Shown piece after piece: positions 1-9,256 of a stretch of DNA of 64,000 nucleotides. The notes under the pieces are model-generated. The model did no database searches and was not told the origin of the DNA. It saw only the letters and a program-made list of their open reading frames with translations. The first letter of the stretch is position 1. Each line of letters opens with the position of its first letter. A program made the translations under genes and the position numbers. This stretch comes from Streptococcus pseudoporcinus LQ 940-04. Its GTDB lineage: Bacteria; Bacillota; Bacilli; Lactobacillales; Streptococcaceae. The DNA lies in contig NZ_AEUY02000005.1 of the NCBI RefSeq assembly GCF_000188035.1, forward strand, positions 186,001-250,000. The letters are read 5' to 3'.

Positions 1-11
1 TCAATTTTCGT

Positions 12-1757
12 TTAGTTATTGGTCATCATCCCAGCTTGTAATTGATACATTCTATAGTAAGCCCCCTTTTTACTCAAGAGTTCCTCGTGACTACCATTTT
101 CAATGATAGTTCCTTTATCAAGCACGTAGATGCAATTAGCATCTTGAACGGTTGACAAGCGATGCGCAATAGCAATAGTTGTTCGACCTTTACGCATTTT
201 TGCCAAGGAATTCTGAACAATTTGCTCCGTAGCAGAATCAATATTTGCTGTTGCCTCATCAAGAATCAATATTTTAGGCTGACTAGCGACGGTACGTGCA
301 AATGCTAAAAGTTGTCGCTGCCCCGTAGAAAAGCTAGAACCACGTTCTGTAACGGGAGCTTGATATTTTTCTGGCAATTTATCAATGAAATCATCAGCAT
401 CAACAAACTCAGCAGCTTCTTGAACAGCTTGATCACTAATATCTTGATACATTCTGATATTCGAGGCAATGGTTCCATGATAAAGAAATGGCTCTTGGAG
501 AACTAGTCCTACAGCTTTCCGTAATGCGCTGGGACTATATTTTCTAATATCCTGCCCATCAATTAAAATTTGTCCTTCAAAAAATTCATAAAAGCGCATA
601 AAAATGTTAATAATAGAAGATTTCCCTGACCCTGTTGCTCCAACAAAAGCAATGGTTTCTCCCTTGTTAACTTTAAAGGAAATCTTATTTAAAACCTTAT
701 GTTGACCATCATAAGAAAATGAGACCTGTTTAAATTCGATATTACCTTGCTCAACTTTTTCAAGACTTGTCTCTTGTGATGGTTCATAAGCGATCTCATC
801 AATAAGCTTAAAAACCCTTGCTGCCGATACCATAGAAGTTTGAAGGGTGGAAAAGTTTTGTGTAACCTCAATTAAAGGATCAAAAAGCCTATTAACATAC
901 TGGATAAAAGCATACATAATACCAGCTGTTAGCCCTCCATTTAGCCCTTTAAAGCCAAAATAAGTCATTAGAACTGCATAGGCCAATAATTTCAACAGTG
1001 ACATAGCAGGTCGCAAGAAAATACTATCCAAGGCAACTGATTTATTAGCATAGGCGACATGTTCTTCATTAATCAACTCAAATTCAGCTTTCAAACGCTC
1101 TTCCTGACCAAAAGCTTGAATAATACGAATACCTTCGATACTTTCTGCCAGCTTCGTATTAATATCTGAAAGTAAACTCCTCGTTTTCGCAATTACCTTG
1201 ACCGATTTTTTCCGGTATAAATTCACAAGAATAAAGATAAAGGGTAAAAAAATTGCAACTAAAGCTGTTAACTTAGCATCAAGCATCAACATTGTGTAGA
1301 GAGTAACAGTAAAGATAAAAATAGCTGAAACAAAGCTAGACAATAATCCTGAAAACATATCGCTTACCGCCTCAGTATCATTTGTGATACGGGAAACAAT
1401 TGAGCCTGCTGGGGTCTTATCAAAATAAGCCATCCCAAGTTTTTCCATATTTGCAAAAGCATCTCGACGAATATCACGGACAATACTGTAAGAAACTTTA
1501 GCAAAAAAGAGGTTCCCAAAATATTGAATGAAACTTTGAAGGAGGTAAAGGCCGTAGTAACCAATCAATATCACAAAAGCCGACTGATTAATAGCCTCTA
1601 AATAATGATCAATAAAATAAGAGGCCACCAATGGGATAAGACTTTTAATCACTGTTGTTAAAAGTAAGAGTCCAAGAGCCAGTACAGTAATCCATTTATA
1701 GGGTTTTAAATAAGATAACAACCTTTTAAAAACCTGCCATTGATTATCATTAGACAT
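12..1757 (-). CDS. ABC multidrug exporter, subunit B of a heterodimer
   Basis: Membrane-fused ABC half-transporter of about 581 residues: an N-terminal six-helix exporter domain, then an ATPase domain from about residue 340. The ATPase shows Walker A GATGSGKSS, a degenerate signature (SFSTGQRQ in place of LSGGQ) and Walker B ILILDEATANID with the canonical catalytic Glu. I start at the ATG at 1757 (MSNDNQ) because GGAGG lies just upstream; an upstream in-frame start would run far into the previous gene. It overlaps the stop of the partner gene by 8 nt, so the two are translationally coupled. Family knowledge: such pairs (LmrCD, EfrAB and PatAB type) export drugs or lipophilic compounds across the membrane. 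The natural substrate cannot be read from sequence. Confidence 0.9.
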   Translation of the reverse strand: MSNDNQWQVFKRLLSYLKPYKWITVLALGLLLLTTVIKSLIPLVASYFIDHYLEAINQSAFVILIGYYGLYLLQSFIQYFGNLFFAKVSYSIVRDIRRDAFANMEKLGMAYFDKTPAGSIVSRITNDTEAVSDMFSGLLSSFVSAIFIFTVTLYTMLMLDAKLTALVAIFLPFIFILVNLYRKKSVKVIAKTRSLLSDINTKLAESIEGIRIIQAFGQEERLKAEFELINEEHVAYANKSVALDSIFLRPAMSLLKLLAYAVLMTYFGFKGLNGGLTAGIMYAFIQYVNRLFDPLIEVTQNFSTLQTSMVSAARVFKLIDEIAYEPSQETSLEKVEQGNIEFKQVSFSYDGQHKVLNKISFKVNKGETIAFVGATGSGKSSIINIFMRFYEFFEGQILIDGQDIRKYSPSALRKAVGLVLQEPFLYHGTIASNIRMYQDISDQAVQEAAEFVDADDFIDKLPEKYQAPVTERGSSFSTGQRQLLAFARTVASQPKILILDEATANIDSATEQIVQNSLAKMRKGRTTIAIAHRLSTVQDANCIYVLDKGTIIENGSHEELLSKKGAYYRMYQLQAGMMTNN

Positions 1758-3492
1758 TGTCTTGACCCTCCATTTCCATTTGTTGCGAAATGTAGGTCTT
1801 AGCATACCAGCCATTTTTTTGGATTAACTCCTCATGCCTACCACGCTCTATAATACGGCCATTTTTCATAACTAAAATGAGATCTGCATGAACTACTGCA
1901 CTCAAACGATGAGCCGTTATAATAGTTGTCTTATGACGTCTTGTTTCTTTCAAGTTTTCAATAATGGCATGCTCAGTTCTAGCATCAACTGCCGATAGGG
2001 AATCATCTAAAATTAGAATTTCTGGATCTAAAACCATGGCTCGACTCATGGCTAAGCGTTGCTTTTGTCCACCAGAAAGAGAAACTCCCTTTTCTCCAAT
2101 AAGAGTATCAAAGCCCTCTGGCATGTCCATAACATCGTCATAAACTTGAGATAGCCTAGTTGCTGCAACTACTTGCTCTTTTGATAAACCCGTGTTGCCA
2201 AAACGAACATTCTCTAAGATCGTCGTAGCAAAAAGGAACTGATCTTGAGGGACATAGCCAATCAAACGACGCATATCTTCTAGGCGATAATCTTCTATGT
2301 TATGGCCATTCAATGAGATTGAACCCTCAGTTACATTGTATTCTCTCAACAATAACTTGATTAGGCTTGTTTTACCTGACCCTGTTTGGCCAACAAGCCC
2401 TAGAGTTTGACCTTTTTCAAGGACAAAGTGAATATCTTTCAGGGTTGTTTCATTCTCATACTGAAAGGCCTCAATATTATAGATTAAAGTCCCGTTAGCA
2501 ATTTCCTTTACTGGGTGTTTAGGATTTTGAACATCAGATTTTTGATCCAATAGAGTGCTAATTCTATCATAAGAAACCGACCCTCTTTGAATCATATTAA
2601 ATAAAAAGCCAACGGCCATCAGTGGCCAAACTAGCATATCTAAATAGGTGATAAATGTGACCAGACTCCCTATGGTGACTTGATTTCCTTTTATCATATA
2701 AGCCCCAACTAAAAGAGTAAGGACATAGGAAGCACCTATGAATAACAATACCAAAGGATCAAACATGACATCATAAGTCATTGTTTTAATATTTTTTTGG
2801 AAAGTCTTTTGATTAATGGCTTGAAAAGCTGCTAGCTCCTGGTTCTGGTAGCCAAAAGATTTGGTGACCTTTATTCCTGATACACTTTCTTGAACTTTAT
2901 TATTAAGATCAGAGAAGGCGGCTTGCGATTCGCCGAAAGCTTTATGCGTTTTGCGTCCTAAACGACTAGTAGCATAAGCCATTAATGGTAAAGGGAGTAC
3001 AGCAATTAGGGTCATCTGCCAAGAAATACTTAAAAACATAGTCATCAAGGTTACAATGGCTGTAATTGATGCATCTACAGCTGACATTACTCCTCCACCT
3101 GCAAGGCGAGTCAAGGAATTAATGTCATTAGTAGCATGAGCCATGAGATCACCAGTTCGGTATTTTTGATAGAATGATGGGGACATTTGAGTAAAATGTT
3201 CAAAGAGTCGAAATCGCATAATGCGTCCAAGTCGATAAGAAGTCCCAAAAATGCAGATGCGCCATATATAACGCAAAAAATACATGGCTAGCGCTGAAAG
3301 AATTAACCACAAGAGTTGCCATAGCAATTGGTTTTTGGTCAGATGCCCACTTGTAATCCCATCAATAACGAGTCCCATTATTTTAGGTGGTATCAAATTT
3401 AGAAAAGCTACCACACTCAGGGCAAGAACCCCCATAAGATAGGGCAACTTTTCTTGTTTAAAGAACCACCATAAATGCTTGATAATTGACAT
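1750..3492 (-). CDS. ABC multidrug exporter, subunit A of a heterodimer
   Basis: Partner half-transporter, 580 residues, with an N-terminal exporter transmembrane domain and a C-terminal ATPase. Walker A is GQTGSGKTS and the signature is a canonical LSGGQKQR, but Walker B reads ILILDDSLSAVD, with Asp where the catalytic Glu normally stands. The degenerate ATP site of the pair would therefore combine this Walker B with the STGQ signature of the downstream partner, the usual pattern of heterodimeric exporters with one consensus and one non-consensus site. First gene of the two-gene unit. The 78 nt between it and the VanZ-like gene hold that gene's terminator. Confidence 0.9.
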   Translation of the reverse strand: MSIIKHLWWFFKQEKLPYLMGVLALSVVAFLNLIPPKIMGLVIDGITSGHLTKNQLLWQLLWLILSALAMYFLRYIWRICIFGTSYRLGRIMRFRLFEHFTQMSPSFYQKYRTGDLMAHATNDINSLTRLAGGGVMSAVDASITAIVTLMTMFLSISWQMTLIAVLPLPLMAYATSRLGRKTHKAFGESQAAFSDLNNKVQESVSGIKVTKSFGYQNQELAAFQAINQKTFQKNIKTMTYDVMFDPLVLLFIGASYVLTLLVGAYMIKGNQVTIGSLVTFITYLDMLVWPLMAVGFLFNMIQRGSVSYDRISTLLDQKSDVQNPKHPVKEIANGTLIYNIEAFQYENETTLKDIHFVLEKGQTLGLVGQTGSGKTSLIKLLLREYNVTEGSISLNGHNIEDYRLEDMRRLIGYVPQDQFLFATTILENVRFGNTGLSKEQVVAATRLSQVYDDVMDMPEGFDTLIGEKGVSLSGGQKQRLAMSRAMVLDPEILILDDSLSAVDARTEHAIIENLKETRRHKTTIITAHRLSAVVHADLILVMKNGRIIERGRHEELIQKNGWYAKTYISQQMEMEGQDNV

Positions 3493-3540
3493 ATCTTTCC
3501 TTTCAAATTTAAATTGTCACTCAATTTCATAATGATTAGT

Positions 3541-3568
3541 TAAAAAAAGTCTCTCCCAGCCGGAGAGA
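3541..3568 (-). terminator. Intrinsic terminator after the VanZ-like gene
   Basis: Perfect 7-bp stem TCTCTCC/GGAGAGA with a 5-nt loop. On the minus strand it is followed by a run of seven T. It begins right after the VanZ-like stop codon and ends the phosphoesterase-yutD-rlmN-vanZ operon. Confidence 0.85.
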
Positions 3569-3570
3569 TT

Positions 3571-4080
3571 TCAACCTCTTTTGATCATTTGTTTACATAT
3601 CAAAAGGTAGGTGAGGTAAGCCAGTAAGGCTCCTAATGTATTTGTCCATAAATCATCAATCTCGAAAACACGATTAGCATTAATGAGCAGGTCCAAGAAC
3701 AATTGACTGCTTTCAATAAACAAACTTATACTAAATCCCAACAGAAGGCTTTTTCCATAACTATGCCATTTACTTGAAAGAAGATGGATAAAAAGAACCA
3801 AAGGGTAAAGTAATAAAATGTTTAAAGCATTTTGACAAAAAATCCAGATGGCTTGGTTAAGAGAGGTTACTTGGTTTAATCCAACAATAGAATTAAAAGG
3901 CACCAAAAGGAGACGTAAGCGACCAATATATAACATATTAGGTGTCTCCATTCCACTAAATAGTCCTGGGCTAGGGGTGAAGCACATGATAGCAACTGCA
4001 ATGGCGTAGAGTATTAGAAGTGTCTCAATAGTATAAAGCAATGGTTTAGATAACCGAAGAGGGTTGTTAATCCAAGGCAT
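3571..4080 (-). CDS. VanZ-like family membrane protein
   Basis: 169-residue polytopic membrane protein of the VanZ-like type: four to five hydrophobic segments, a conserved N-terminal region with FTPSPG after the first helix, and the family-typical RLLLVPFNSI and IESSQLF stretches. Its ATG directly follows the rlmN stop codon, so the genes are coupled and co-transcribed. VanZ homologues are linked to low-level teicoplanin resistance in enterococci, but most chromosomal members have no assigned role. No resistance cluster is present here, so I read it as a resident envelope protein of unknown function. Confidence 0.8.
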   Translation of the reverse strand: MPWINNPLRLSKPLLYTIETLLILYAIAVAIMCFTPSPGLFSGMETPNMLYIGRLRLLLVPFNSIVGLNQVTSLNQAIWIFCQNALNILLLYPLVLFIHLLSSKWHSYGKSLLLGFSISLFIESSQLFLDLLINANRVFEIDDLWTNTLGALLAYLTYLLICKQMIKRG

Positions 4081-5166
4081 CTATTTTTCTACTTTCGCCG
4101 CTGCTTTTTGGCGATCCTTTTTCATTGTATTTGACCGTAGTTGCCCACATGCAGCATCAATATCAGTACCGTGTTCTTGCCTAACAACACAGTTGACACC
4201 ATTCTTTTTTAAGATATCATAAAAAGCTTCAACACGTTCCTTTGGACTTCGACTATACTGATCATGCTCTGACACTGGATTATATGGAATAAGATTGACA
4301 TAGGATAATTTACGGATATTCTTCGTTAAATCAGCTAGTTCTTTTGCTTGTTCAACGCCATCATTTACCTCATTTAACATAATGTATTCGAAAGTAACCC
4401 GACGGTTGGTGGTTTCAATATAGTATTCAATAGCAGTAAAAAGTTTTTCCAGCGGAAATGAACGATTGATACGCATGATGCTTGAGCGTAACTCATTATT
4501 TGGTGCATGTAATGATACTGCTAGGTTAACTTGAACACCTTCATTCGCGAAGTCCCGAATCTTGTGCGCCAAACCAGAAGTTGATACTGTGATATGACGC
4601 GCACCAATTGCTAGGCCGTTATCATCATTTATGGTCCTTAGGAAGGTCATGACATTCTTATAGTTGTCAAAAGGTTCCCCGATACCCATAACAACGACAT
4701 GGCTGACACGCTCATCTTGTCCACGCTCGTCAAAGTATTTTTGAACGAGCATAATTTGTGCTGTAATTTCACCACTATTCAGATCTCTTTGTTTCTTTAT
4801 CAAGCCACTAGCGCAGAAAGTACAGCCAATATTACAGCCAACCTGAGTTGTCACACAAACTGAATGTCCGTAGTGTTGACGCATAAGAACAGTTTCAATT
4901 AGCATGCCATCTGGTAACTCAAAGAGGTATTTGACAGTCCCATCAGCAGACTCTTGAACAATCCGTTGTTTTAGAGGATTGAGGCAGAATTTTTCATTTA
5001 AGAGTGCAATAAAATCTTTAGAGATATTGGTCATCTCTTCAAAAGATTGAACACGCTTCTTATAGAGCCAATCCCAAATTTGAGTCGCTCTAAATTTCTT
5101 TTGCCCATTTGCAATTGCCCAATCTATGAGTTCATCACGGGTTAAGCTATAAATTGATGGTTTCAT
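4081..5166 (-). CDS. rlmN: Dual-specificity 23S rRNA/tRNA adenine-C2 methyltransferase RlmN
   Basis: 361-residue radical-SAM methyltransferase that makes m2A in 23S rRNA (A2503, E. coli numbering) and in some tRNAs. The radical-SAM cluster motif [10 protein letters not shown] (CxxxCxxC) is clear. The N-terminal accessory domain ([17 protein letters not shown]) and the C-terminal region with the conserved Cys in ACGQLR are both present, so it looks intact and of normal length. It lies 3 nt after the yutD stop and abuts the VanZ-like gene. A housekeeping enzyme that tunes the peptidyl-transferase centre. Confidence 0.96.
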   Translation of the reverse strand: MKPSIYSLTRDELIDWAIANGQKKFRATQIWDWLYKKRVQSFEEMTNISKDFIALLNEKFCLNPLKQRIVQESADGTVKYLFELPDGMLIETVLMRQHYGHSVCVTTQVGCNIGCTFCASGLIKKQRDLNSGEITAQIMLVQKYFDERGQDERVSHVVVMGIGEPFDNYKNVMTFLRTINDDNGLAIGARHITVSTSGLAHKIRDFANEGVQVNLAVSLHAPNNELRSSIMRINRSFPLEKLFTAIEYYIETTNRRVTFEYIMLNEVNDGVEQAKELADLTKNIRKLSYVNLIPYNPVSEHDQYSRSPKERVEAFYDILKKNGVNCVVRQEHGTDIDAACGQLRSNTMKKDRQKAAAKVEK

Positions 5167-5169
5167 GGA

Positions 5170-5784
5170 TTACTTATCCTTCTTTCTGATAATAAAATGG
5201 TCATTAGAAGCTTCGCGCACTCTGGTCTGTTTAGAATCATTTTTCTTTGAAGGTTTTTTAGCAGAGTCTTTACGTTTTCGGCCTGATACTTTTTGAAACG
5301 TTTTTTCTTTTTCAAGACCTTTTTCTTTAGGTTTCGGTCTAGCGTTGACATTTTCTTTCACTTGCCTTCTTTTCCGATTATTTGAACGATGATTTTTTCG
5401 ACGACGAGGGCTTCTTTCCTCCTCAAACTTAATCTCAACTGGTTGACTGTTTTCCAAAACAAAATAAGCACAACCAAAATTACAAAATTCTTTAATGTAA
5501 TCTTCTAGTCGTGAAATCCGATTAGATTTTTTTACCTCATTGGAATCCTTATAAAAACCTTTCAACCGCAACTGTTCATTACCCCAATCACCAACAATAT
5601 AGTCATATTTAAGTAAAATCTCTGTAAAACGCTGACTAAATGCTGTTGCATTAAAGGCATCTTTCTCATTCTCTATGAGGAAAAATTCCAACTGATCGCT
5701 TTTGACTATTTTGTCAAAAGCAATGAATTCTGGCCCTGGAAATTTGTTGTAATTGTACATTTCAGGGGAAATCTCTTTTTTCAT
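5170..5784 (-). CDS. yutD: YutD family protein
   Basis: 204 residues. The first 120 match the small YutD-like (DUF1027) family: FIAFDKI, a conserved DYIVGDWGNEQLRLKG stretch and DYIKEFCNFGCAYFVL. From about residue 125 the protein becomes a very basic low-complexity tail rich in Lys and Arg, which suggests nucleic-acid or ribosome contact (inference). The stop region lies 3 nt from rlmN, and the start overlaps the upstream phosphoesterase stop by 4 nt (ATGA), so this is one operon. The molecular function of YutD is not established. Confidence 0.85.
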   Translation of the reverse strand: MKKEISPEMYNYNKFPGPEFIAFDKIVKSDQLEFFLIENEKDAFNATAFSQRFTEILLKYDYIVGDWGNEQLRLKGFYKDSNEVKKSNRISRLEDYIKEFCNFGCAYFVLENSQPVEIKFEEERSPRRRKNHRSNNRKRRQVKENVNARPKPKEKGLEKEKTFQKVSGRKRKDSAKKPSKKNDSKQTRVREASNDHFIIRKKDK

Positions 5785-7133
5785 CGGGCTCCTTTCCTAT
5801 ATCTCTCATTTTTTATGAGGTACTTTTCAACAACTTCTCTCAGTAAATCTGGAAACAATAATTCTACTTCTGATTCCTTTACAGTTGGAAAATAAGAAGC
5901 AAAATAATAGTGATCCACTAGGACCAGACTAATATTGTCCGACTTACCCATAACTTTACCATTATACACTATTTTTTCATTTTTGTAAGTAAAGCCATCA
6001 CTATATAGTCGCCCAAAGCATTCCCCTCGAAAGCCCATACCTCTTATTTCCTGATTTTTCAATAATGCTTCTTTGCTGTAAATATCATGGCAAATTCTTT
6101 GGAAGCTTTCACCATTTAATTGTAGTCTAATTAAGCGCATTTGATGAGGCAAGGCTGCATGTAGCTGCTCTGCTGTTAGAGAGCTATCAAAGGCTTGCAA
6201 CACGAGACCTGAATTGATAATGCAAGCTTCTGCCTTAGCATAATCTTTCATCGCCGACATGACCAAGGCAAGGGACTCTTCATAATTCAAATGGTGGCTC
6301 ATTTTGCAAATTTGCCTTTGTTCCAGAAGCCTCTTACCCTCCTTGCTGAGGCCCTTAATAAAGCCTTGATCTTTTTTCTGACTAGCAAAATGACTGGTTT
6401 CATGGGCAATCATTTCAATAGCAGAGATCTTGCGATTATCAATACTAAGATTAATGTCACCTACATACTGTCCATATTTACCAGCTGCCGCCATGTAAGT
6501 GCCATTCAAACAGACTCCCTCTTCAAAAACGTGATGCGTATGAGCTCCAATTATTAAATCAAGACCAGTCACTTCTTTGGTAATAGTCTCATCAGTCCGA
6601 ATCCCCAAGTGACTAAGCAAAATACGAATATCCGCTGATGCTACTTCCGGAATCTCTAAATCTCTTTTTAGGCTCTCAATAGGATCTTCAACCTGCCAAC
6701 CATTGGGTTGATAGGTTTTATAATAGGGAAAAGTATAAGCTAAGAATGCCAGTTTGGTCCCTGCCTTTGTTTGATAAATATGATAAGGCTTAGCCCAGCT
6801 GGGTATGCCTTGCTCATCTGTCACATTACCCAGAATAATCGTGAAATTCGCCTCATCATAAACCTGATTAAGTGAATCTTTACTTAAGCCAATCCCTTCG
6901 TTATTTCCAATAGTAGCATATTGTATCCCCAGTCGATTCATTAACTGGACATTTGCTTTACCTTGTGTAGCTTCTGTTAAAGGATGACTTAAGTCAATAT
7001 TATCACCAATATCAACCTTGATGACTTCGTCGCTTGTTTTTGATGCCTCAGCAAAAAAATGCTCTATTTTAGGGTAGGCTTCAAAATGAGAGTGTAAATC
7101 ATTCAGATGTAAGATTCGAATGGATTCTACCAT
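5781..7133 (-). CDS. Metallophosphoesterase / 5'-nucleotidase family protein (YunD-like)
   Basis: 450 residues in two domains: an N-terminal calcineurin-type metallophosphoesterase (LNDLHSHF, KVDIGDNIDLS, IGNNEG, LSHLG, IGAHTHH) and a C-terminal 5'-nucleotidase domain from about residue 290. The usual GNHE motif reads GNNE here, as in YunD-like members. No signal peptide is visible, so it is likely cytoplasmic, unlike cell-wall 5'-nucleotidases. It is first in the operon with yutD, rlmN and the VanZ-like gene. Hydrolysis of a nucleotide or a related phosphoester is likely; the substrate is not evident. Confidence 0.85.
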   Translation of the reverse strand: MVESIRILHLNDLHSHFEAYPKIEHFFAEASKTSDEVIKVDIGDNIDLSHPLTEATQGKANVQLMNRLGIQYATIGNNEGIGLSKDSLNQVYDEANFTIILGNVTDEQGIPSWAKPYHIYQTKAGTKLAFLAYTFPYYKTYQPNGWQVEDPIESLKRDLEIPEVASADIRILLSHLGIRTDETITKEVTGLDLIIGAHTHHVFEEGVCLNGTYMAAAGKYGQYVGDINLSIDNRKISAIEMIAHETSHFASQKKDQGFIKGLSKEGKRLLEQRQICKMSHHLNYEESLALVMSAMKDYAKAEACIINSGLVLQAFDSSLTAEQLHAALPHQMRLIRLQLNGESFQRICHDIYSKEALLKNQEIRGMGFRGECFGRLYSDGFTYKNEKIVYNGKVMGKSDNISLVLVDHYYFASYFPTVKESEVELLFPDLLREVVEKYLIKNERYRKGAR

Positions 7134-7193
7134 AGAAATACCTTTTTGTCTCTTCTAATCCGTTTTGCAGACCTTTCGTCTTAAACTAATCCT

Positions 7194-7202
7194 AGTATAG
7201 CA
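7194..7202 (-). promoter_or_regulatory. Extended -10 promoter of the phosphoesterase-yutD-rlmN operon
   Basis: On the minus strand TGcTATACT gives an extended -10 element about 60 nt upstream of the phosphoesterase start. No good -35 is visible, which is common for TGn promoters. Confidence 0.55.
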
Positions 7203-7263
7203 TGTTTCTTCTTTGTTTTCTGACTTTTGATTTCCTCTAAGGCTTTGCCTTTTTTAAGAGCTA

Positions 7264-7293
7264 AAGTAAAAAGGAGCACTCCAATGCTCCTTT
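7264..7293 (-). terminator. Intrinsic terminator of the rbs operon
   Basis: Stem AAAGGAGCA/TGCTCCTTT with a 6-nt loop, followed on the minus strand by T-rich sequence. It lies just after the rbsB stop codon. Confidence 0.85.
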
Positions 7294-7300
7294 CCAAAAA

Positions 7301-8269
7301 TTACCAGTTGTATTTATCAACCTTATCTTTAGTTACTAAATAGATTGGTGATACTGTTTTTGCTGCAACTTTTTTGCCTTGGTAGTGATCAATAGCTGCT
7401 TGGATTGCAATTTCACCCATTTTTGCGGGTTGCTGGGCAATTGTCGCTGTTAAATCACCTTTTTTAATGGCTTCATGGGCATCCGGCTGACCATCAATTC
7501 CCACAATGACCACATTTTTTAAGTTAGCAGATTTAACGGCTTGTGCCGCACCTAGAGCCATTTCATCATTTTGTGCAAAAATAACTTGAACATCCTTATG
7601 ACCTTGAATCATATTTTGGGCTGTATTCAATGCTTTAGCGCGGTCAAAATTTGCTGATTGACTAGATAAAATATCTAATTTTTCTTTAGCAACTTTATTG
7701 AAACCATTACCACGGTCTACAGTTGCTGAAGCACCCGGCACACCTGAAAGTTCGAAGGCTTTTGCTTTTTCGCCTAACTCTTTAACAATAAATTCAGCAG
7801 CCATTTTCCCAGCTTCTACGTTATCAGAAGCAACCGTGGTGAGAACTTTGCCACCTTCACTGCCGCGGTCAATTAAAATAACAGGGATATTCGCAGAGTT
7901 AGCAGCTTTAATTGAGGTAACAACAGCTTTTGAATCAACTGGGTTAATCAGAATTGCATCAACATTTTGGCTAATAAAGTTTTGAATATCATCTGCTTGG
8001 CGAGCCGCATCATCTTGAGCATCCGCTACTTTAATGCTAACTTTTTTACTTCCCGCATACTTATCAATACCATCTTTCATAGCAACAAAGTAGGGATTAT
8101 TAGTTGTAGAGATGGAGACACCTAGTTTTAAATCTTTAGCTGCTTTTTTTGTAACTGCTTTTGAACTTGAGTCGGAAGAAGTCCCTAACCCTGTTTTTCC
8201 ACAAGCTCCTAATACGAGAACCATTGATAATAATAGGACTAAAAAGCCAAGTTTTTTTCCAAATTTCAT
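7301..8269 (-). CDS. rbsB: Ribose ABC transporter substrate-binding lipoprotein RbsB
   Basis: 322-residue periplasmic-binding-protein-like lipoprotein. The signal peptide ends in lipobox VLGAC (Cys23) and is followed by a Ser-rich linker. The mature part is a type I sugar-binding fold: LGVSISTTNNPYFVAMKDG, DAILINPVDS, FAQNDEMALGA, VIVGIDGQPDA, all characteristic of RbsB. It captures extracellular ribose for RbsAC. Last gene of rbsRKDACB, 40 nt after rbsC. A terminator follows at once. Confidence 0.94.
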   Translation of the reverse strand: MKFGKKLGFLVLLLSMVLVLGACGKTGLGTSSDSSSKAVTKKAAKDLKLGVSISTTNNPYFVAMKDGIDKYAGSKKVSIKVADAQDDAARQADDIQNFISQNVDAILINPVDSKAVVTSIKAANSANIPVILIDRGSEGGKVLTTVASDNVEAGKMAAEFIVKELGEKAKAFELSGVPGASATVDRGNGFNKVAKEKLDILSSQSANFDRAKALNTAQNMIQGHKDVQVIFAQNDEMALGAAQAVKSANLKNVVIVGIDGQPDAHEAIKKGDLTATIAQQPAKMGEIAIQAAIDHYQGKKVAAKTVSPIYLVTKDKVDKYNW

Positions 8270-8309
8270 GTGAAACTCCTTTTTATTTTTTTGTTCTTTT
8301 TTATAATAG

Positions 8310-9254
8310 CTAAGCCTTTGCTACTTTGAAGCGGTCAAGTAAGACTGCTATCAGAATAACAACACCTTTTACTACCTGCTGCCAAAAGGCTGAAACACCA
8401 ATAATATTTAAACCATTATTAAGTACCCCGATAATTAGTGCCCCAATTAAGGTTCCAATAAGGCGACCCTTACCGCCTGACAATGACGTTCCCCCCAAGA
8501 CAACAGCCGCAATGGCATCCATCTCATAACTGGTTCCTGCGGTAGGTTGAGCAGAACTTAAACGTGACGTAATAATTAAACCTGACATAGCAGCCATCAT
8601 ACCCGAAATGGTATAAATAATAAGTTTTACTTTATTGAGCTTAACGCCTGAGATATACGCTGCTTTTTCATTCCCTCCCAGCGCGTATACAGATTTCCCA
8701 AAAGCAGTTTTATGTAAAAGAACATACAAGATAAGAAAAATTAGAAACATCAGTACTACGGGAAATGGTATCCCAAAGAGGTAACCTTGACCAATAAACT
8801 GGAAGAGAAAGCTATCTGATAAGCCACCTGTAATTGGATTCCCGTTAGTATAAACGAGCGTTGCTCCCCTAAAAATGGTCATTGTTGCTAGACTTACAAT
8901 AAAGGGGGCTAATTTCCCATAAGAGATGAATATACCATTCAACATGCCAAAGATTCCACCCAGTAAGAGAGCCATAAGAACAGCTATCCCAACGGGAATC
9001 CCTTTTGCTATCATACCTGCAGTCAGAGCACTCGAAAGGGCTAATATTGACCCAACTGACAAATCAATACCCCCTGTTAAGATGACAAAGGTCATCCCAA
9101 AGGCAATAAAGCCATTGGCAGTGACTTGCAACAATAAGTTAAGCAAATTATTTGTTGTTAAAAAGTTGGGATTAATCACCGTAATCACAATCATTAATCC
9201 TACTAGCGCTACCAGAGTCGTCAACTCTGATATATAATTCATTACTTTTTTCAC
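8310..9254 (-). CDS. rbsC: Ribose ABC transporter permease RbsC
   Basis: 314-residue integral membrane permease of the BPD_transp_2 family with 8-10 hydrophobic helices and the typical GGIDLSVGS and ALGGNEKAAYISG motifs, the latter being the cytoplasmic EAA-like loop that contacts the ATPase. It works with RbsA and RbsB. It starts 2 nt after the rbsA stop, so translation is coupled. Confidence 0.95.
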   Translation of the reverse strand: MKKVMNYISELTTLVALVGLMIVITVINPNFLTTNNLLNLLLQVTANGFIAFGMTFVILTGGIDLSVGSILALSSALTAGMIAKGIPVGIAVLMALLLGGIFGMLNGIFISYGKLAPFIVSLATMTIFRGATLVYTNGNPITGGLSDSFLFQFIGQGYLFGIPFPVVLMFLIFLILYVLLHKTAFGKSVYALGGNEKAAYISGVKLNKVKLIIYTISGMMAAMSGLIITSRLSSAQPTAGTSYEMDAIAAVVLGGTSLSGGKGRLIGTLIGALIIGVLNNGLNIIGVSAFWQQVVKGVVILIAVLLDRFKVAKA

Positions 9255-9256
9255 CC

